Origin: Scatophagus argus
Taxonomy: Eukaryota > Chordata > Actinopteri > Scatophagidae
Assembly (NCBI RefSeq): GCF_020382885.2
Contig: NC_058506.1
Location: 17,772,318 to 17,836,317 of the forward strand
Direction: 5' to 3'
Length of the DNA stretch: 64,000 nt
The notes under the pieces are model-generated. The model made no database searches, was not told the DNA's origin, and worked only from the letters and a program-made list of their open reading frames with translations. Positions 44,801 through 58,752 of this stretch are shown here, piece by piece. The stretch's first letter is position 1. Every line of letters starts with the position of its first letter. Position numbers and translations under genes: made by a program.

Positions 44801-47800
44801 ATGATGGGGATTCAGAAAATAATATATGTTTCAATATTTATTTTGTGTCATTATCATGTTTTGAGGTTGTCGTCTGTGACGGCGCAAGGTAAGAGATTCC
44901 TGTCGTTAGCTAACCCAAACTGTTAGCAAAGCTGGGAATTTACAGTTAACGTTAATGTTCATTGTCAGCTATCTTGATCATTCATTATCATTACCAGCTA
45001 GATGAAGTGGTTATAGTAACGCTGTTAGGGTAAAGTGCATTTAATATCAGAAACCGTGCTAATTGTCAAGTGTTGTATTTACGTTTTAGCAGGATGTCAC
45101 ACGGACCCTGTTCGTTGGTCCAAGATTATTACGATTACTGTCGGTAATTTAATAGAAATAATGTAACATCACGGCCATACTTTTAGAAACACATAGTAGT
45201 GATGCTAGCTAGCGGTGCACTTAGGGTACATAACATAAAAAATGTGTTTTGAAAGAATGGTAAGGGAGAGCAGTGAGTAAGTTTAGGATATTTTAAGACT
45301 TTGACTGCCAGTGCTAAAAGACTGCAACACTTTTATGGCTGCCAATACTTTCATCGGGCAGGATCGTGCTAGTTAGCTAGAGCTTTTAAACTTTTTCAAA
45401 TAGGTTTGAACAAAACTGAGCATAATAATTTACTCGAAGGCAGAATTTATTGCAGGGCTTTTTTCATTATTATTAGACCTTGTTCATTTTAGTAACTGAT
45501 CTCTGAAAATACATTTTCGCATTTCATTTCTCTGCATTCAATTATTCTAATTGAATCTCTGAACAAAATGGAGATAAACGAGCTGGTCTGGAAGCAGACT
45601 ACATGCCTTGCCTTAAGAACAAAGACTCACTCTCCTGGAGAAATGCTTAAGCTTAGCAATGTGGCTTACACTGTCAAAAGGAAGGAGGAGGACAGCCATG
45701 TGAGAAATGTCAAATGTGCTGAGCTAGATTCAAATTGTTTTTTGTTTTGTTTTTGTTTTTTTTGTTTTTTTAGAGAATGATGAATCACTAGACCACATGC
45801 TAGAGGATGCAGTGCCCGACTTGGAGAACAGCCCCAAGTTTGTGGAGTCAGAGGACCTGGACTCTCTGCCAAAGAGACAATTCAAGACAGCTGAGATCGC
45901 AGATGCTGTGATGGGGACCGAAGCTCCCATCAGTCCATCTGACATCGAGTCCCTCTTCCCTAAAAATGTGAAAGACTTCCAGTCAGGCTTCTCCCCACCT
46001 TGTGATGAGAATAGTGCCCAGTGTGGCTCTCCTGCTCAGGCTGCTAAAGGAGCATCACCGGAGGAGGGGAGCTTTGAATCATCGCAGCAGGTCGCTAACT
46101 GTTAGCGCTATCACTTGGGAGTTGTTGTAAATATAAGCTTAACAGTGGGGTGAGGTCTGAAAACTTGCCTCAAGGTGTGGCTGTTAACTTGATATTCTTT
46201 ACCACTTCTTCTGGTGATGAACAACCACTGTGTGAGGTTTCGTGTCTTCCTAAGATCAGGGTGGTTAAAGAATTATTGATAACATTAGTGAGCACTGAAA
46301 AACAAATGCAAGAAATCGATTAATCCTGATTTTAAAAAAGTTAACAGTAGCGATAGATTGTATTGAATTACCACACAGAAGGTAGATGCATAGTTTTCCA
46401 TGTGATACAATATTAATTTAACAAATTTAATATTATGTTCCAGATGTAGTTTCAGTTTTCAGCAGAAAACTAAACATAAAACTGTATTGATAATTAATAA
46501 TTTCAGTAACATTTGAGGCCACAAAATTCATTCTCTGGTACAGCTTCCCTAATGTGAGGATTTGCTACTTTCCTTTCTCATGTGTGATAGTAAAGTGAAT
46601 ATCTTTTAATTTTTTATTTCCAGTTGGGAAAACAAATCACTTTATGATGAAACTATGGGAATTGAGAAATGTCCTTGGCATGACATCTGATACCTGAGTT
46701 TATAGAACCATGCCTCAGCTAAGTTCATTTAAACTAAACACACGAATGAGTGCCGCAGTGGTATTGGTAGCACAGTAGTTGACATCTCCTGTTGACTTCT
46801 GCTTGGATGTTTACCTCCAGATCACTCTTGACATAGTCCATGCAGACATCACGCCAGCTGAGGAGCAAAATGTTACAGAGACCGCCAAGACATACAAGGT
46901 GACCTGTGATAAGAGGAACATCACAGGGATGGCCAATTTCACTGTGCAGGTCCTTAACGCTTCACAGGTATTCATGCTGCTCTCACACACTTTGTCTGTT
47001 TTTATTCCTCAAATAAAATGCCAGAGCAGAGGATTCCAGCTCTCAGTCCGTGTCCTTGTTCCTCATTTTTTCAGGACCTGATGGAGTTCCTGAACGCTAA
47101 CAGCACAGAGTGCTCAGTGGTGCTGTTCTTCACCGCCTGGTGCCAGTTCTCTGCCAGCCTGGCACCTCACTTCAACGCCCTGCCCAGAGTTTTTCCCAGC
47201 ATGCACTTCCTGGCACTGGATGCGTCGCAGCACAGCAGGTGAATGGTCTGTGTATGCTGGAAACCGCTGCCTTGTGCTTACATTTGTGTTTTACCCAACA
47301 CAAATATCCGAACAAACAAAAGCATGATTCCAGGCAAATACAAACTTTGTAAAACCTTTAAGTTTTTGCTGAGCCTCTGATAGATGTTTTTCCACTATAT
47401 GATGAGATTTATTTATTTTAATATATTGAATATTGTATGAAAAATTCTAAATGTAAATATAATGCAGATCACTGCCAACTACAGCCTCAAAAACTAAAAC
47501 GGCATCATCATTTGCATATCTTGTGTCTCCATCTTCCACCAGCCTTTCCACGAGGTTTGGGACTGTGGCAGTGCCCAACATCCTGCTTTTCCAAGGGGCC
47601 AAACCGATGGCTCGCTTCAACCACACTGACAGAACACTGGAGACGCTCACATCCTTCATCATTAACCAGACAGGTACAAGTGGAGTAGAAATAATTCTGT
47701 TTTTATGTTGTACGAGAGTACAACGTAAACATTTGTCAAAGCAGTCCTACGTGACTTCATTTGTCCATTTATGGTAAGTTCAGTAGCTTTCTTTGGATAA

Positions 47801-48257
47801 AGGCTTTGCTCTACTGTTTAGTTTTATTAGTTTAATGCTGATCCTGCTGCCCAGCATGGCGGAGCGCTCTCATTATCTTTTCTCTCTCTCTTTTTCCCTT
47901 TCCCACAGTTGTGGCAGAAGCTCACGCTCTGCTAAGGGTCATTAGTTAGCACCAAGTAGTTTTAAGACCATAGCGCTAAACCACATTTTGATCTAGTAAA
48001 ACTGTATGTGTTCCAACATTGCTCATCATGCCTGCTGTATTTTCTGGTTAACTGTTTAAGGGTTTGATGCTGCACCCGACGGAAGAGTGATGGATGCAGA
48101 CCGTCTTGGCCCCCTCCCCAGTGTGCCAGTGAAGAGCATCGACTGGCTGCTGGTCTTCTCAGTGCTCTTCATCACAGGCTTCACTCTGTACGCCATCCTG
48201 CGGACAGACAGCATCCGCTGGCTCATCCCGGGACAGGAGCACGAGCATCAGGACTGA
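44801..48257 (+). CDS. txndc15: TXNDC15, thioredoxin-domain type I membrane protein (ciliogenesis)
   Basis: TXNDC15 is a membrane-anchored thioredoxin-like protein needed for normal cilia; human mutations cause Meckel-Gruber-type ciliopathy (established). Six exons, 44801-44888, 45774-46090, 46821-46967, 47075-47238, 47543-47673 and 48061-48257, join in phase to 347 residues (human 360). Residues 1-29 form a signal peptide. An acidic, poorly conserved luminal region follows (30-135), then the thioredoxin-like fold from about 150. It has WCQFS at 206-210 (CxxS, one active-site cysteine, as in mammals) and the conserved block [21 protein letters not shown] single membrane helix lies at about 311-329, with a short tail ending in [10 protein letters not shown]. 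Several N-glycosylation sequons (NIT, NFT, NAS) precede the fold. Two ATGs start the frame (44801 and 44804); I chose the first. The donor after 46090 (GTCGCT) is weak. Confidence 0.94.
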
Positions 48258-48378
48258 AAACACAAACACACACACACATTCGGTGCACATGATTGTTTGA
48301 TAAACAACCCAGTTTGTTATTAAAATTAACAGTTGCTAAATTGAGTAAAACTAATTTATGTGAGCCATTGTGATTTAT

Positions 48379-48384
48379 AATAAA
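48379..48384 (+). terminator. Candidate poly(A) signal of txndc15
   Basis: AATAAA 122 nt after the stop, with a second hexamer about 15 nt later. Intergenic sequence to the pcbd2 start at 48908 shows no other gene. Confidence 0.55.
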
Positions 48385-48907
48385 GAATATTTATAATAAA
48401 GACGACTTGTAGCTGTTAACATTTCAGGGCTTTTGGTTATGTCAGAGAAGTCAGCTACAGGCTTGTGTTTCTGTTTTCTGTTTAGTTTCTCTTCTATTCT
48501 TTTATTAGATATCCCCTTTCTGCCATTATACTGAAGTACAAAGTACAGATGTTGGGACTTTATGAAGATGAGGTAGGAGGAGGATCACATAAAGCAAACG
48601 GGATTGAAGTCCACTAAAGGAATTAAGTTTGTTTTAACACAAGAGCTAATCCACCTCTTTAAGCTGACATAAATGCATAATAATTTTTTAAATGTGCATT
48701 AATATGCCGCTGGAAATAGGATTTATTTGTATTAATTTTGACATGATGACTGATTGGAGCATCACTTAACCAGATTCCCATGGAAAATATTGAGATTTTA
48801 ATCAGGCAGGAAACTGAACAGCTATTGAAAAGTGTGAGAGGACATGAGAGGGCAGACTGTAGAAGAGGTGGCAGTGGAGTAAGAGGACAGCCTGTGAAAC
48901 GCTGGTT

Positions 48908-51900
48908 ATGTCTGGGTTAATGTTTAGCCTCAGGACGGGCAGCTCACGGCCCGGCAACCGTCTGTTCAGACTGAGCAGTCTGTGGCTGCCTCCGCTCTCC
49001 AAGAACAACTCGTCGAAAATGGTGAGTGTTCCAGTGACGGTCTTTTAGCATTAGCATTTATAAGCATGTTATCTGCGTGTAGCATACGAGGCTGGCGTCC
49101 TGTGTGCGTGGAAACCAAAGAGACAAGCAACAACAGCACGAACTTGTAAGCTCCGAATCAGCAAGCGGCGACAGCCCCGTAGAAGATGTCTTTCGTCCGG
49201 TAAAAACGTACGCAGAACTCCATTATAAACTCTCTGAATTGCAGGTTCACATGCGTACCTGTAGCCTGACGTTTTTATGAAGCTGGAAATGTGGCAGTTT
49301 TGAATTGCTTAGTAACTTAAATTCAATTCGGGATAATTGTTTTGATGGATAGGCTACAACTCGTCAGACAATATTAACTGAATAATTCGTGGGTTGGCTA
49401 AAGTTACTGTATGTCGTCAATGGGAATTCATTTTTGTGAATATATGGGATGTCATAAAGTTGAATATTCCAGCATTAAGTTCTGATGTGTGCATTATTAA
49501 AGGTCCGATTTGAAGAGTGGGTTTGAAACAAGTCATGCAAGTGTTACATATGTTATCGTGAGTGTGAGTTTGCAATACTTAAGCCAACATTGTAGGGATT
49601 CAGAATTTGTAATGGAGTTTGGTGTGATTTTCAAAATGTAAATATGAAGAGTTCAGACGCATACCTTTAAATATCACTGCAACATGAGTAAAAATGCAAT
49701 TTCTGTGTGGCCATTGCTTGTTTGCTTCCTAAATAATCCAGCGTTGCTACGCATTGGTGGCGCTAGGTTGCCATCTTGCGGACGCAGCGCTCATAGCACT
49801 CAAGTATCCTCCACAAAGAATGTGACTTGTGAGCCTTAGCGCACCTCAAACTTTATTTAAAAACCGTGCTTCGACAGTGACAGAAAAGGCTGAATCCGCA
49901 CGTTTGCATTAAAGTGATCTCGGGTTAGAATAAACATAAACACAGAGAGACACTGATAATAATGTGATTTTTAAGTTATTGAAATGCAATAATAAGAACA
50001 ACAAAATGATGTACACATTGTGAGTGTGTGTGTGTGTGTGTCTGTCTGCAGTCGTCAGATTCCCACTGGCTCTCCCCTGCAGACCGGGAACAACTAGTGA
50101 CGGAGCTCAGGGCCACAGGCTGGGTGGAGGTGGAAAACCGCAATGCCATCTTCAAAGAGCTTCACTTTAAAACCTTCAACCAGGTGTGTGTGTCCGTGTG
50201 TGTGTATATGTTTATGTTGTGTGCTTCTGACATGTTAGAGCCAAAGTATTTTATTTCGCTATTCTTTATTATATACAGTAATTAAGAATAATCAGAATCA
50301 GAAAGCACACACACACAGAAACAACTGATGCTTTCCTCAGTTCCTGCAGTTTTTTTGTTGCTCCACACAGCTGGTAGATTTGTAGTTTTGTAGAAATCTG
50401 CTGTGGTCTTCAGGAGGCTGTGATAAGCAGGCAGGAGGTTTGTTTGATGGGGATCAGGACTCAGATCACCAGACACGCAGCCGTCTTGCTAACCATCGGA
50501 AACTCACAATTCATCTGTGTTTGTAGGCTGATTGTTTGCAGGTGCAGCAGCAGGCAGGTTCCGCTTTGCGTTGGCCAAATAATCTGAAGGTGCCAAAGTT
50601 TTTTCATTACCACAAGTATTCCCCGTCTTTTTTAATTCAGCCGAATTCCTTATTTCTCAGACCACAACATAAAAATTTTTCCTTTTTTTCCCCATTTCAT
50701 TAAATATTTCAGCGTCACTCCTCTTGAAGTTCTGATTATAATAATTCGATTTCAGAATACCTTCCCCAGATTATAATCTAGTCAAGCATTCAATGCCAAA
50801 TTTGGAAACTTGATAGCTTTTGTTATTTCATTTTACAGACACGCTTTGGTCAGTCTTCCACAAGTTGTGGGCTCGATCAGACACTTTGGCATATCATGCT
50901 GAGGTTGGTGCTCCGTGTAATTTGTGCCATTTGACAGAAGTTCTGTGAGCATCCTTTATATATTATTAATAACAAAATATTTTATCTTGAACTTCTTTTC
51001 AAGCTAACCCATGGACACTGTACATCAATTATTATACCAGAAACAAAAGCTAAAATAAAACGAACAGTTATGTGGGTGTCACACTTGGTTTTATATTTCT
51101 TGTTGTATCGATGAGTTGTGAAAAAAAGTGTGTTAATCAACATTCAGTAGATGCATAGAAATCACATAAGCTTGTGAAGCAAGCAAAGTGCAAGATGTAT
51201 AAGATAAGATAAGATAATCCTTTATTAGTCCCATAACTGGGAAATTACAGAAAAAAAAAAATATATATATAAATAGTATTTCTGTAAACTCAAGGTTAAT
51301 ATACTAGATTTTTCTGGAGCTTTCGAGTGTATCCAGCAGGTCTTGTTGCTGTAACTCACATGTTAACATGTCCTCGAGCAGAAAGCGATGCTGTGTGGCA
51401 GCTTGTTAAAGCTGTGCAGTGTGATCGAAATCTCCACAAAAATGTCAGTTAGTGAACCTTGAGATTTGTGTGTGTATTTGTTGTGATGTTTTCTACAAAG
51501 TACCAGCCCTAAGATGTACCGCAAACAGCTTCTAGGGGTTTAATTCAGTGTGGTTGTTTACGCAAACAGGTGCAATTTATCTCATTACCATTGGTCAGAT
51601 AATATTCAGATGAACTGTCGACGCTATCACACTTATTTGATCTGCGTTGCAGTTCATATTGTATTTCTGGAGGTAAAAGAAACATATTTAGTAAATGTAT
51701 TTTGGTACAGTATCGGTGGGCAGCTCGCTGCTTTGCCTCAGCCGTGCCATTGAGCGAAAAGAACTGCAACATCTCAAGGCCACTTAGCGGACTTCCTCTA
51801 ATCCCGTCGTTAGTTGTTTTAGCCCCCAGAATAGTCTGTTTTTACACTTCCTCGTGTTTGAAGTCGAGGGGCGAGGGCTGACCTCCCCCATCTGCTCCTC

Positions 51901-54900
51901 CTGGCTCTAAAGTCTCTCCTCTTACCCCGACACGTCAGGCCGCATTACCCTGAGACACGCCAGGCAGCCAGTTGGCAGCAATTGGGGTTTCGATCAGAAT
52001 GATTTCTTTCACAAACAATCAAATTGGTTAAAATGTTTCATCTGGTTCGCAAACCACTAACAACCCCATCATTCCTTCTGGTAGACGTGCATTGCTTTCT
52101 GTTTCTTTCTTGCCCGTTGCCACCCTCCTTTCTCCATCTCTGTCTCTCCGTCTTTGTCTGTCTCTCGTTCCCATTCTGTGCCCCATGTTATTGGGGAATG
52201 AGCTCATGTTGTTCCAATTTTACATGTTGGCAGCCCACTCCGTCTGTCTTTCTGTCCTTCTTTTTCACCCTCTTTTATTCTCTCTTTCTCCAGCCACCCA
52301 CCCCCAATTCTCTGATGCATTTTCACAAACTCTCGAGCTCAATTTTCATGGCTGTTCTTAAAGGGCTTTTACCAGAGGGGAATGGAGATGAGGAGCGACA
52401 TGCTGGCTGATTTCCATTCGCCACTTATCTGCGAGTGATGGGCTTCAGGAAATCAGATCCCCGAGAGTTTATAATGAGAATAACAAATCCCCTCTCTGTG
52501 AGTGGAAACACTTCCTGTTGTGGTCTGTAGGGGGCGGTAGAGGTGTGTGCATGACTGTGTAAATCTGCTGGAAGTGGAGCTGAATGATGGCCGCTCATAG
52601 CTGCAAATGAACTAAAAAAGAAGATGACAGCTGGATTTGCTTTTTTGACTTTTTTTTTATTTGATTACAGGAAATGAAAAGCGCTATGATCTGTAATTTA
52701 TCTGCAACGTGTGGGTAAATTGTGCATTATTAGCGTCAGTAGTCTGAGAAGTAATTGTGAGTTATTTTCCTCATCAAGTCTGGTGATATTTCATCGGGTT
52801 TGAGAGATGAAATCCTCTCTGCAGTCGCTTTGGTCAGTGAGAATTCCATGTGGAAAAATCCGTGTGTGTGTCTTCAATATTGTAAGTCTTGGTTGTAATT
52901 GTGCTTGTTTTTAAGTTGCAGTCACTGATATTGTTTATGCACCAAGCCTTATGTTCTGTATGTTTACAGATGACCATCTGCTTTACATTTCAGTGGATGA
53001 AGTGGAAACATTCATGTGACACAAGTGAAACGGGTAGCCTTAAGAGGCAGTTTGTATAGTAGAGGTGAACTGTGCATGCTCAACTGTTGTGTTATGCTGT
53101 GCTGAAGTTGACAATGATGACATTCCATCTTTCCCCACAAATATTCACTCATGCAGTGACGCAGAAAAAAAAAATCACTCAAAAGCTGCGTTTGGGATGG
53201 AAAAATGGCTATTATGGTTATTACCTCGAGTCTGTTCGGTACAGTGAACAAGCCCCTCCCTAACTCTAGGAGAGACCAGAGTGGACTAAACTGGTTTTAA
53301 ATTTGGGATAGCTGAGCAAATGAGGGTGTCAACTGGCGAAGAGTTCGTTAAGTTTTCCAAACATTCAAATTATTAACATGTTAAATGGTCAGTAGATAAA
53401 CAGTTTTGTTGTCATTCCATTCCACTCTATTATATTATTGGGTATTTGGGTTTAAACAACACATAATTCAAGGTGACCTTGGATTATGGAATGATTTTAT
53501 TTTTTATTAAAAAGTTGATTGATTGATGAATTAATGAAAGATATTGAAATGGCTTTGGGATACTTTTTCAGTTAACGAGATTAATTGGTTAAAGGGAACC
53601 TCGTCAAATTAGCATTCATGAAAGGTTAGTTGAGTGGGGGTGGGTTGAAAGGATTAATAAATGTCCTGGTTTGATGGGAAACACTGCTGTATTGAACAAC
53701 AGGCCCTGATGTATCGTTACATTTTGCTGTATTCACTCAGTGGTCTTTTCTTAGTAGCGGCTCTACTGCTGCATTCACGTCTTTTTTTAACCTTTCAGTG
53801 ATGTGCTGTACATGTCCATGTATAAGGTGAGAAGATATATGTTGAAAGTTGAGTTTTGAACAGTCAGCGCCTCCAGACATGTAAATGGCAGGAAGGTGAG
53901 TTAGTTGGCCACATTCAAGCTCAAAATGAGCACATAAATGTCAGAGATTTATGCCTTGACGCAGTAAAACTCCACAAAGCAGCTTTGGAAACTGTTTAGA
54001 GGTCACATTAGAAAGCTGTTCTTTGTCAAAATCTTTGTTGAGATTAAAAAAAAAAAGAAGAAAATACAATGTATATTTATACCTACAGCATTTACAGTGC
54101 AAAAAAAGAAACAGAAACAAAAAACAGCACGGCACAAACTTGACACAACATGACGCCAAAGTTGCGGATCACCGCAGACAATAACTGCATTACAAGCAGC
54201 GGAAAAAGCTGAAGCGTCCACACAGCTTCTGGACTTAAGTTCCAGTTTTGTGACTCAGGAGAGGGGCTGCTGTGCGCTGACGGCTCCCTCCGCTCTCTCA
54301 GACTGATCCCCCTTTTTATATTCAGTCAGGGGCTCCCTCTCCACCAAATCTCCTCCAAGCCCCTGCCTCTCGTTACGGGCCTTGTTCTGCTTGTGTTGAA
54401 TAAGTTGTCCTACAGCTAAAACTGAGCCCCTGGGTAAACCGAACTCTCAGAGCCACCCTCCTCCTGCTTTACACTCGCACACACACGCACACGCATACAA
54501 TATGCGCACACAAGGGTTAGAGTAATGAGCTATTGGCCATTTGTCCTTGATATCGCTTGTTGTCCTCCCTGCCTGTGAATTCAGTTATCCTCTGCCATGC
54601 AAGTTGACAAAGTTAACAGCTCAGTTGTGTTTTTTTTTGCACATTTAATGTACCACTTTTGTTGGTGATTGGGCCATTGTCATCTGAGAAATGCTCGGAT
54701 TATTGGACTTATACAGTTTGACATTTACTTATTTATTTACTTATTCGTAAAAATGATAAAGCTCTAATATGATTAGCGTGGTTTCTTTGTGTCATGTTAT
54801 TATAAATTGAAGACCTTTGAATACGAATGAAATTATTAATTGAAAAAGTGATGGCTGGATTTGTTATTATTGGAAATAATTAGCCCTTTCAGAGTGGAAT

Positions 54901-57900
54901 GGCTGTTGTTGGTGAACGTGTTTTTAAAGAGCTGCTAACCCCCCAAAGAATTTAGTCAGTGTACAGTTTTGCTGTTTGAGAGGCTTTCCCACCCTGATGA
55001 AAATAAAATTCTGGCAGAAACACAGAAAACATTTTTTTCTTTTTTTTGGCACAAATATTATTTAAGATTAAAACTCCATGTCTAAACCCTATTGAAACAT
55101 ATGTATACATAATCACCCTACATAAGCGCTCACTACGTATCCCTTACTCCGAGTGAGAGGCCGGTTAATCGGCTCAGCGGTGTTCATTTCCCACCTCCAG
55201 CTCCAAAATGGAACTTTCCCTGGGAACTGGAGGCGTCCTGCATTCATCTCGCCTTGTGAAAATGGCTGGAGGGAATTGGCGAGGTGTGGCGCCCAGGCAG
55301 AGGTGGTTAGATAATCAGGCTATCACTCCTTGGGTAAGCTAAGATGGCCCTTACGTCTGCTGTCTTTTGACGAGCCCAATGCCTGTTTAAGCCCTTGCTG
55401 GTAAGCCTGCAGTTAATGAGGGGGTTTGCATAAGTTGGCCTTAACGCCATGCTTTAGCATTACATGACACTCCTTACCGAAATAGGGGCTGACTTGCGTG
55501 AACATTCGTTGCGCAGGATATTAGTCACTTAATGAGTGTTCGCAGCGTGCATCACCTTTGTCAGATTGTCAAACTGAAGCTCCTGTAAGCGTTTCTCAAC
55601 TCTGAGAGAGCATTAACTGGAGATGGTTGTGATGTTGCACACACCCAGCAGAGCGCTCTCTTCCACATGAAAGAGCTTCGGCGCTTGGCAGCTTCGCTTC
55701 GTAATTATTCAATATTTTGCTTTAAGTTACACGTCAACTTAGCGGGGCAGCTTTTGTCTGGCCAGCTGGAAGCTTGTGAAGAGCTGTTTGAGGAAAGAAG
55801 AGAAATGAGACATAAGAGGTGTGGTCGTCATCATCATCATCATCATCATCGCCACCACCATGCAATTCACAGCGTTCTTGCCTTTCACTGTGGAGGATAG
55901 AAGGTTTTCCAGGGGGCTGATGCTCAAGCGGGTGATGATGGGGCTCACGGGGTAATCATCGGGTAGTCGTGGCGGTGGGTAATGGAGGAGAGCAGCTTGC
56001 CTTCACGTGTGTGCGTCGGCGCGTGCTTGTGTGTATGCTGAGGAGGTTGGCCTGTGTGCATTTGTACATGCATCGGCGTACGTGCTCGTGTCTGTCAGAG
56101 GCCAGTGAAGAGAAGGCGCAATCTGCATGCACTTAGTCCTGGCAAGACAGAGCAGGCGTTTCTAAGCCTCTGGACCGCGCGGCGGTGGAAAACCGATCTG
56201 TAAATAACAGACACATGTGTTTGAAACTGAGTCCTGTATTCCAGCCCACGGCCGCAATGAGAGAGAGAACACCACTCTGCGCCGACGTCAAATTGTCTCA
56301 TCCAGTGTTGTGTGACAATCACGCAGTAATAGCACCCAATCGGCTCCTCAAAAGCAGGAACGCGGGGAAAGGGGCATAGCAGGGGTCTGCCGTCGGGTGT
56401 TTCTGATTATTTGAGATGGAGGCCTGCATAATGTCATGTCGAATTATCTGACTCTGACAGCTACAGCTTGTTGGGCCAGTTGGAGAGAACGGCTTTCTGG
56501 CTGAATGGATGGATAGTCGACTGGCTGGCTGACCTGTTGGCTTGAGAAGTGTGGCCCTGTACAATACAAATGGGGTAAACAAAGCACTTTGAGAGGGAGA
56601 GTCCTTGACCTCTGTTGACATAAGACCTCAGCTGGGAGTTGAGGGTTGGTTTTATTTTCTTGTTTGGCGTTGAGTTGACCCACGGGTGATAGACAGGCGT
56701 AGCACCGCCACTTCGCCAGTATTGTGTCCCACTACTCTCCTTACTGCCCCCAAGGGACCACCACCTGTGAGAGAAGGCCGATGTAGGGCACGATTTTTCA
56801 GGCCTTTTCAGGATTTCAGGGTTTTTTGGACATTCAACTCCAATTCATTTGTAGTGAGGAGATTACTGCTCTCTTCGCTTTTTCTCTCCTCATTTTTCCT
56901 GGGACACGAGGAGTCTTTTCTGAGGGTTCATGTTGCAAACAGGCTGAACCTTCTCCATCTTCAGTTTCACATTCCACTTTCCTCCAAGTGACATTTTGCA
57001 CCGCGATTCGTTTGCACATCTATGATGTCTAAATGGTGGCTTGTAACTTTTCAGGAAGTGTGACACTTCTCTTGATAAAAGCAGTGTGGCCTGCGCGTTG
57101 TGCTTTGAAGTTTGGATAATGAGTATAAGCTCCGTTTGGGGTTGTTTTACTGTCAACTTAACTGATTCAAAATGCAAATGGAAAACACACTTATTTGGAA
57201 ATGAATACAGCTGTTGTGTTTAATCATCAGCAACAACCACGAGCTGGCTTTGGAGGAAGAATATCCTTCTTGAATTACAAGTAAAGTTAGATTTACTGGT
57301 CCGGGCCAGAAGTTCCTTCTTCTACCAACTTTAGAAATCGATGGAAATGTATCATACAGATACATTATAATGTCTGTGAATCTACAATTCTGTTCTTTAT
57401 ATTATTGCTTCAAAATGGTATGACCCATTTGGCAGACACGTAGTGTTAAAAGGGATCCTCCCTGCAGTAAAGTGGGAAGTACATGCATTATTAACACATG
57501 CTGATCAAGGCCAGGAACCTGAAAACAGTTTGTCTCCGGCAGGAATAAATATGAAACTGTTCCAGTAAAATGCAACCTTGTTTTCTTACAGTCGTGTAGC
57601 GCCGGCCGTAATCAGCAGTAGAGCTCGACTGATCCTGGATCTGTAACTGTGTCATTCGATATAAATACATTTTTTAACATGAACACCTAACATGAACACT
57701 TTTGATGGATCTCCCAGATTTGTTAAATTGCAACCAAGTTACGTTCTGAACTGGAAATTTTACAGTTGGAAAATAAACAAGTGAGTCAGCTATCAGAAAT
57801 CCGAGCTAAGATTTTGAGAGGAGGATAATGTAGTTATTAATACTGTACTTTTTTCTTTTCTTTTTTTTAACAAGCATCATTAGCCTTTGCAGCTGAAAGG

Positions 57901-58672
57901 TCCAAAGAGTGCAGATCCACCATGGCAACAAGCATCTGGTACCATTGATGGTTTCAAACACAAAAAGAAAATGATTGATTAAAATGTTAGTGTAAAAGCT
58001 GTCTTCACACATATTCTGAGCCCGAGTTTGGCTAATCGGGAGCGCCTCGAAATGCCAAGGGATGAATTTTTGTTCCATAACAGAGTCCAGGCTGGAAAGT
58101 GAGTTTTTGAAAGAACATGGTGTTTCGAAACGGGACGATGTGCAGGAACCCTTAAGTGTTCACAGAGTCCTTTTACCTGTCACTCAATGTTCCTCGGCTG
58201 CACATTAGCCGGAGCTCGGCTCTGAAAGAGAGAGGACATGTTTGGACAACACCTGACATGACAGGCTGCTTAACCATCTCCATTAGAGCCAATGAGAACT
58301 GAGAAAAAGCAGACCGCTTCGGCCTCCAAATTGGTGCCAGTGGGGTCAAGTTGCAGGAATATGCCAATTACTTAAATTGATCAGGAGACGGTTTCCTTGA
58401 TAACCAATTTGATCAAGCTGCTGATCGTGTTACATGTGTCGCGTTGCACAGGCACCCAACAGGACGTCTCAGAAATTGGTTACAACTCACTAGAAAGGCT
58501 AAATGCAATTTCTTCCGCGAGAGTAATTCTGTTTCGTCATGTCAGGTGGTGGACGGGGCCGCAGCCAGGGCCTGTAAACAATGGTGTTTCAGTTGATTTA
58601 ATTTGGCAGGGAGGAAGTATTTAGGGGCTTAATTGAGATTGCAGTGGGAAATTGCTCTGAAATAGGCCTGCT

Positions 58673-58752
<80 letters not shown>

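Noticed and set aside
48860-48920. A longer pcbd2 N-terminus upstream of 48908
   Set aside because: The frame is open only back to a TAG at 48860-48862, with no earlier ATG, so 48908 is the most upstream possible start.
52024-52410. 128-codon open frame in pcbd2 intron 2
   Set aside because: Pyrimidine-rich sequence gives a Phe/Leu/Ser/Pro-only translation with no conserved motif.
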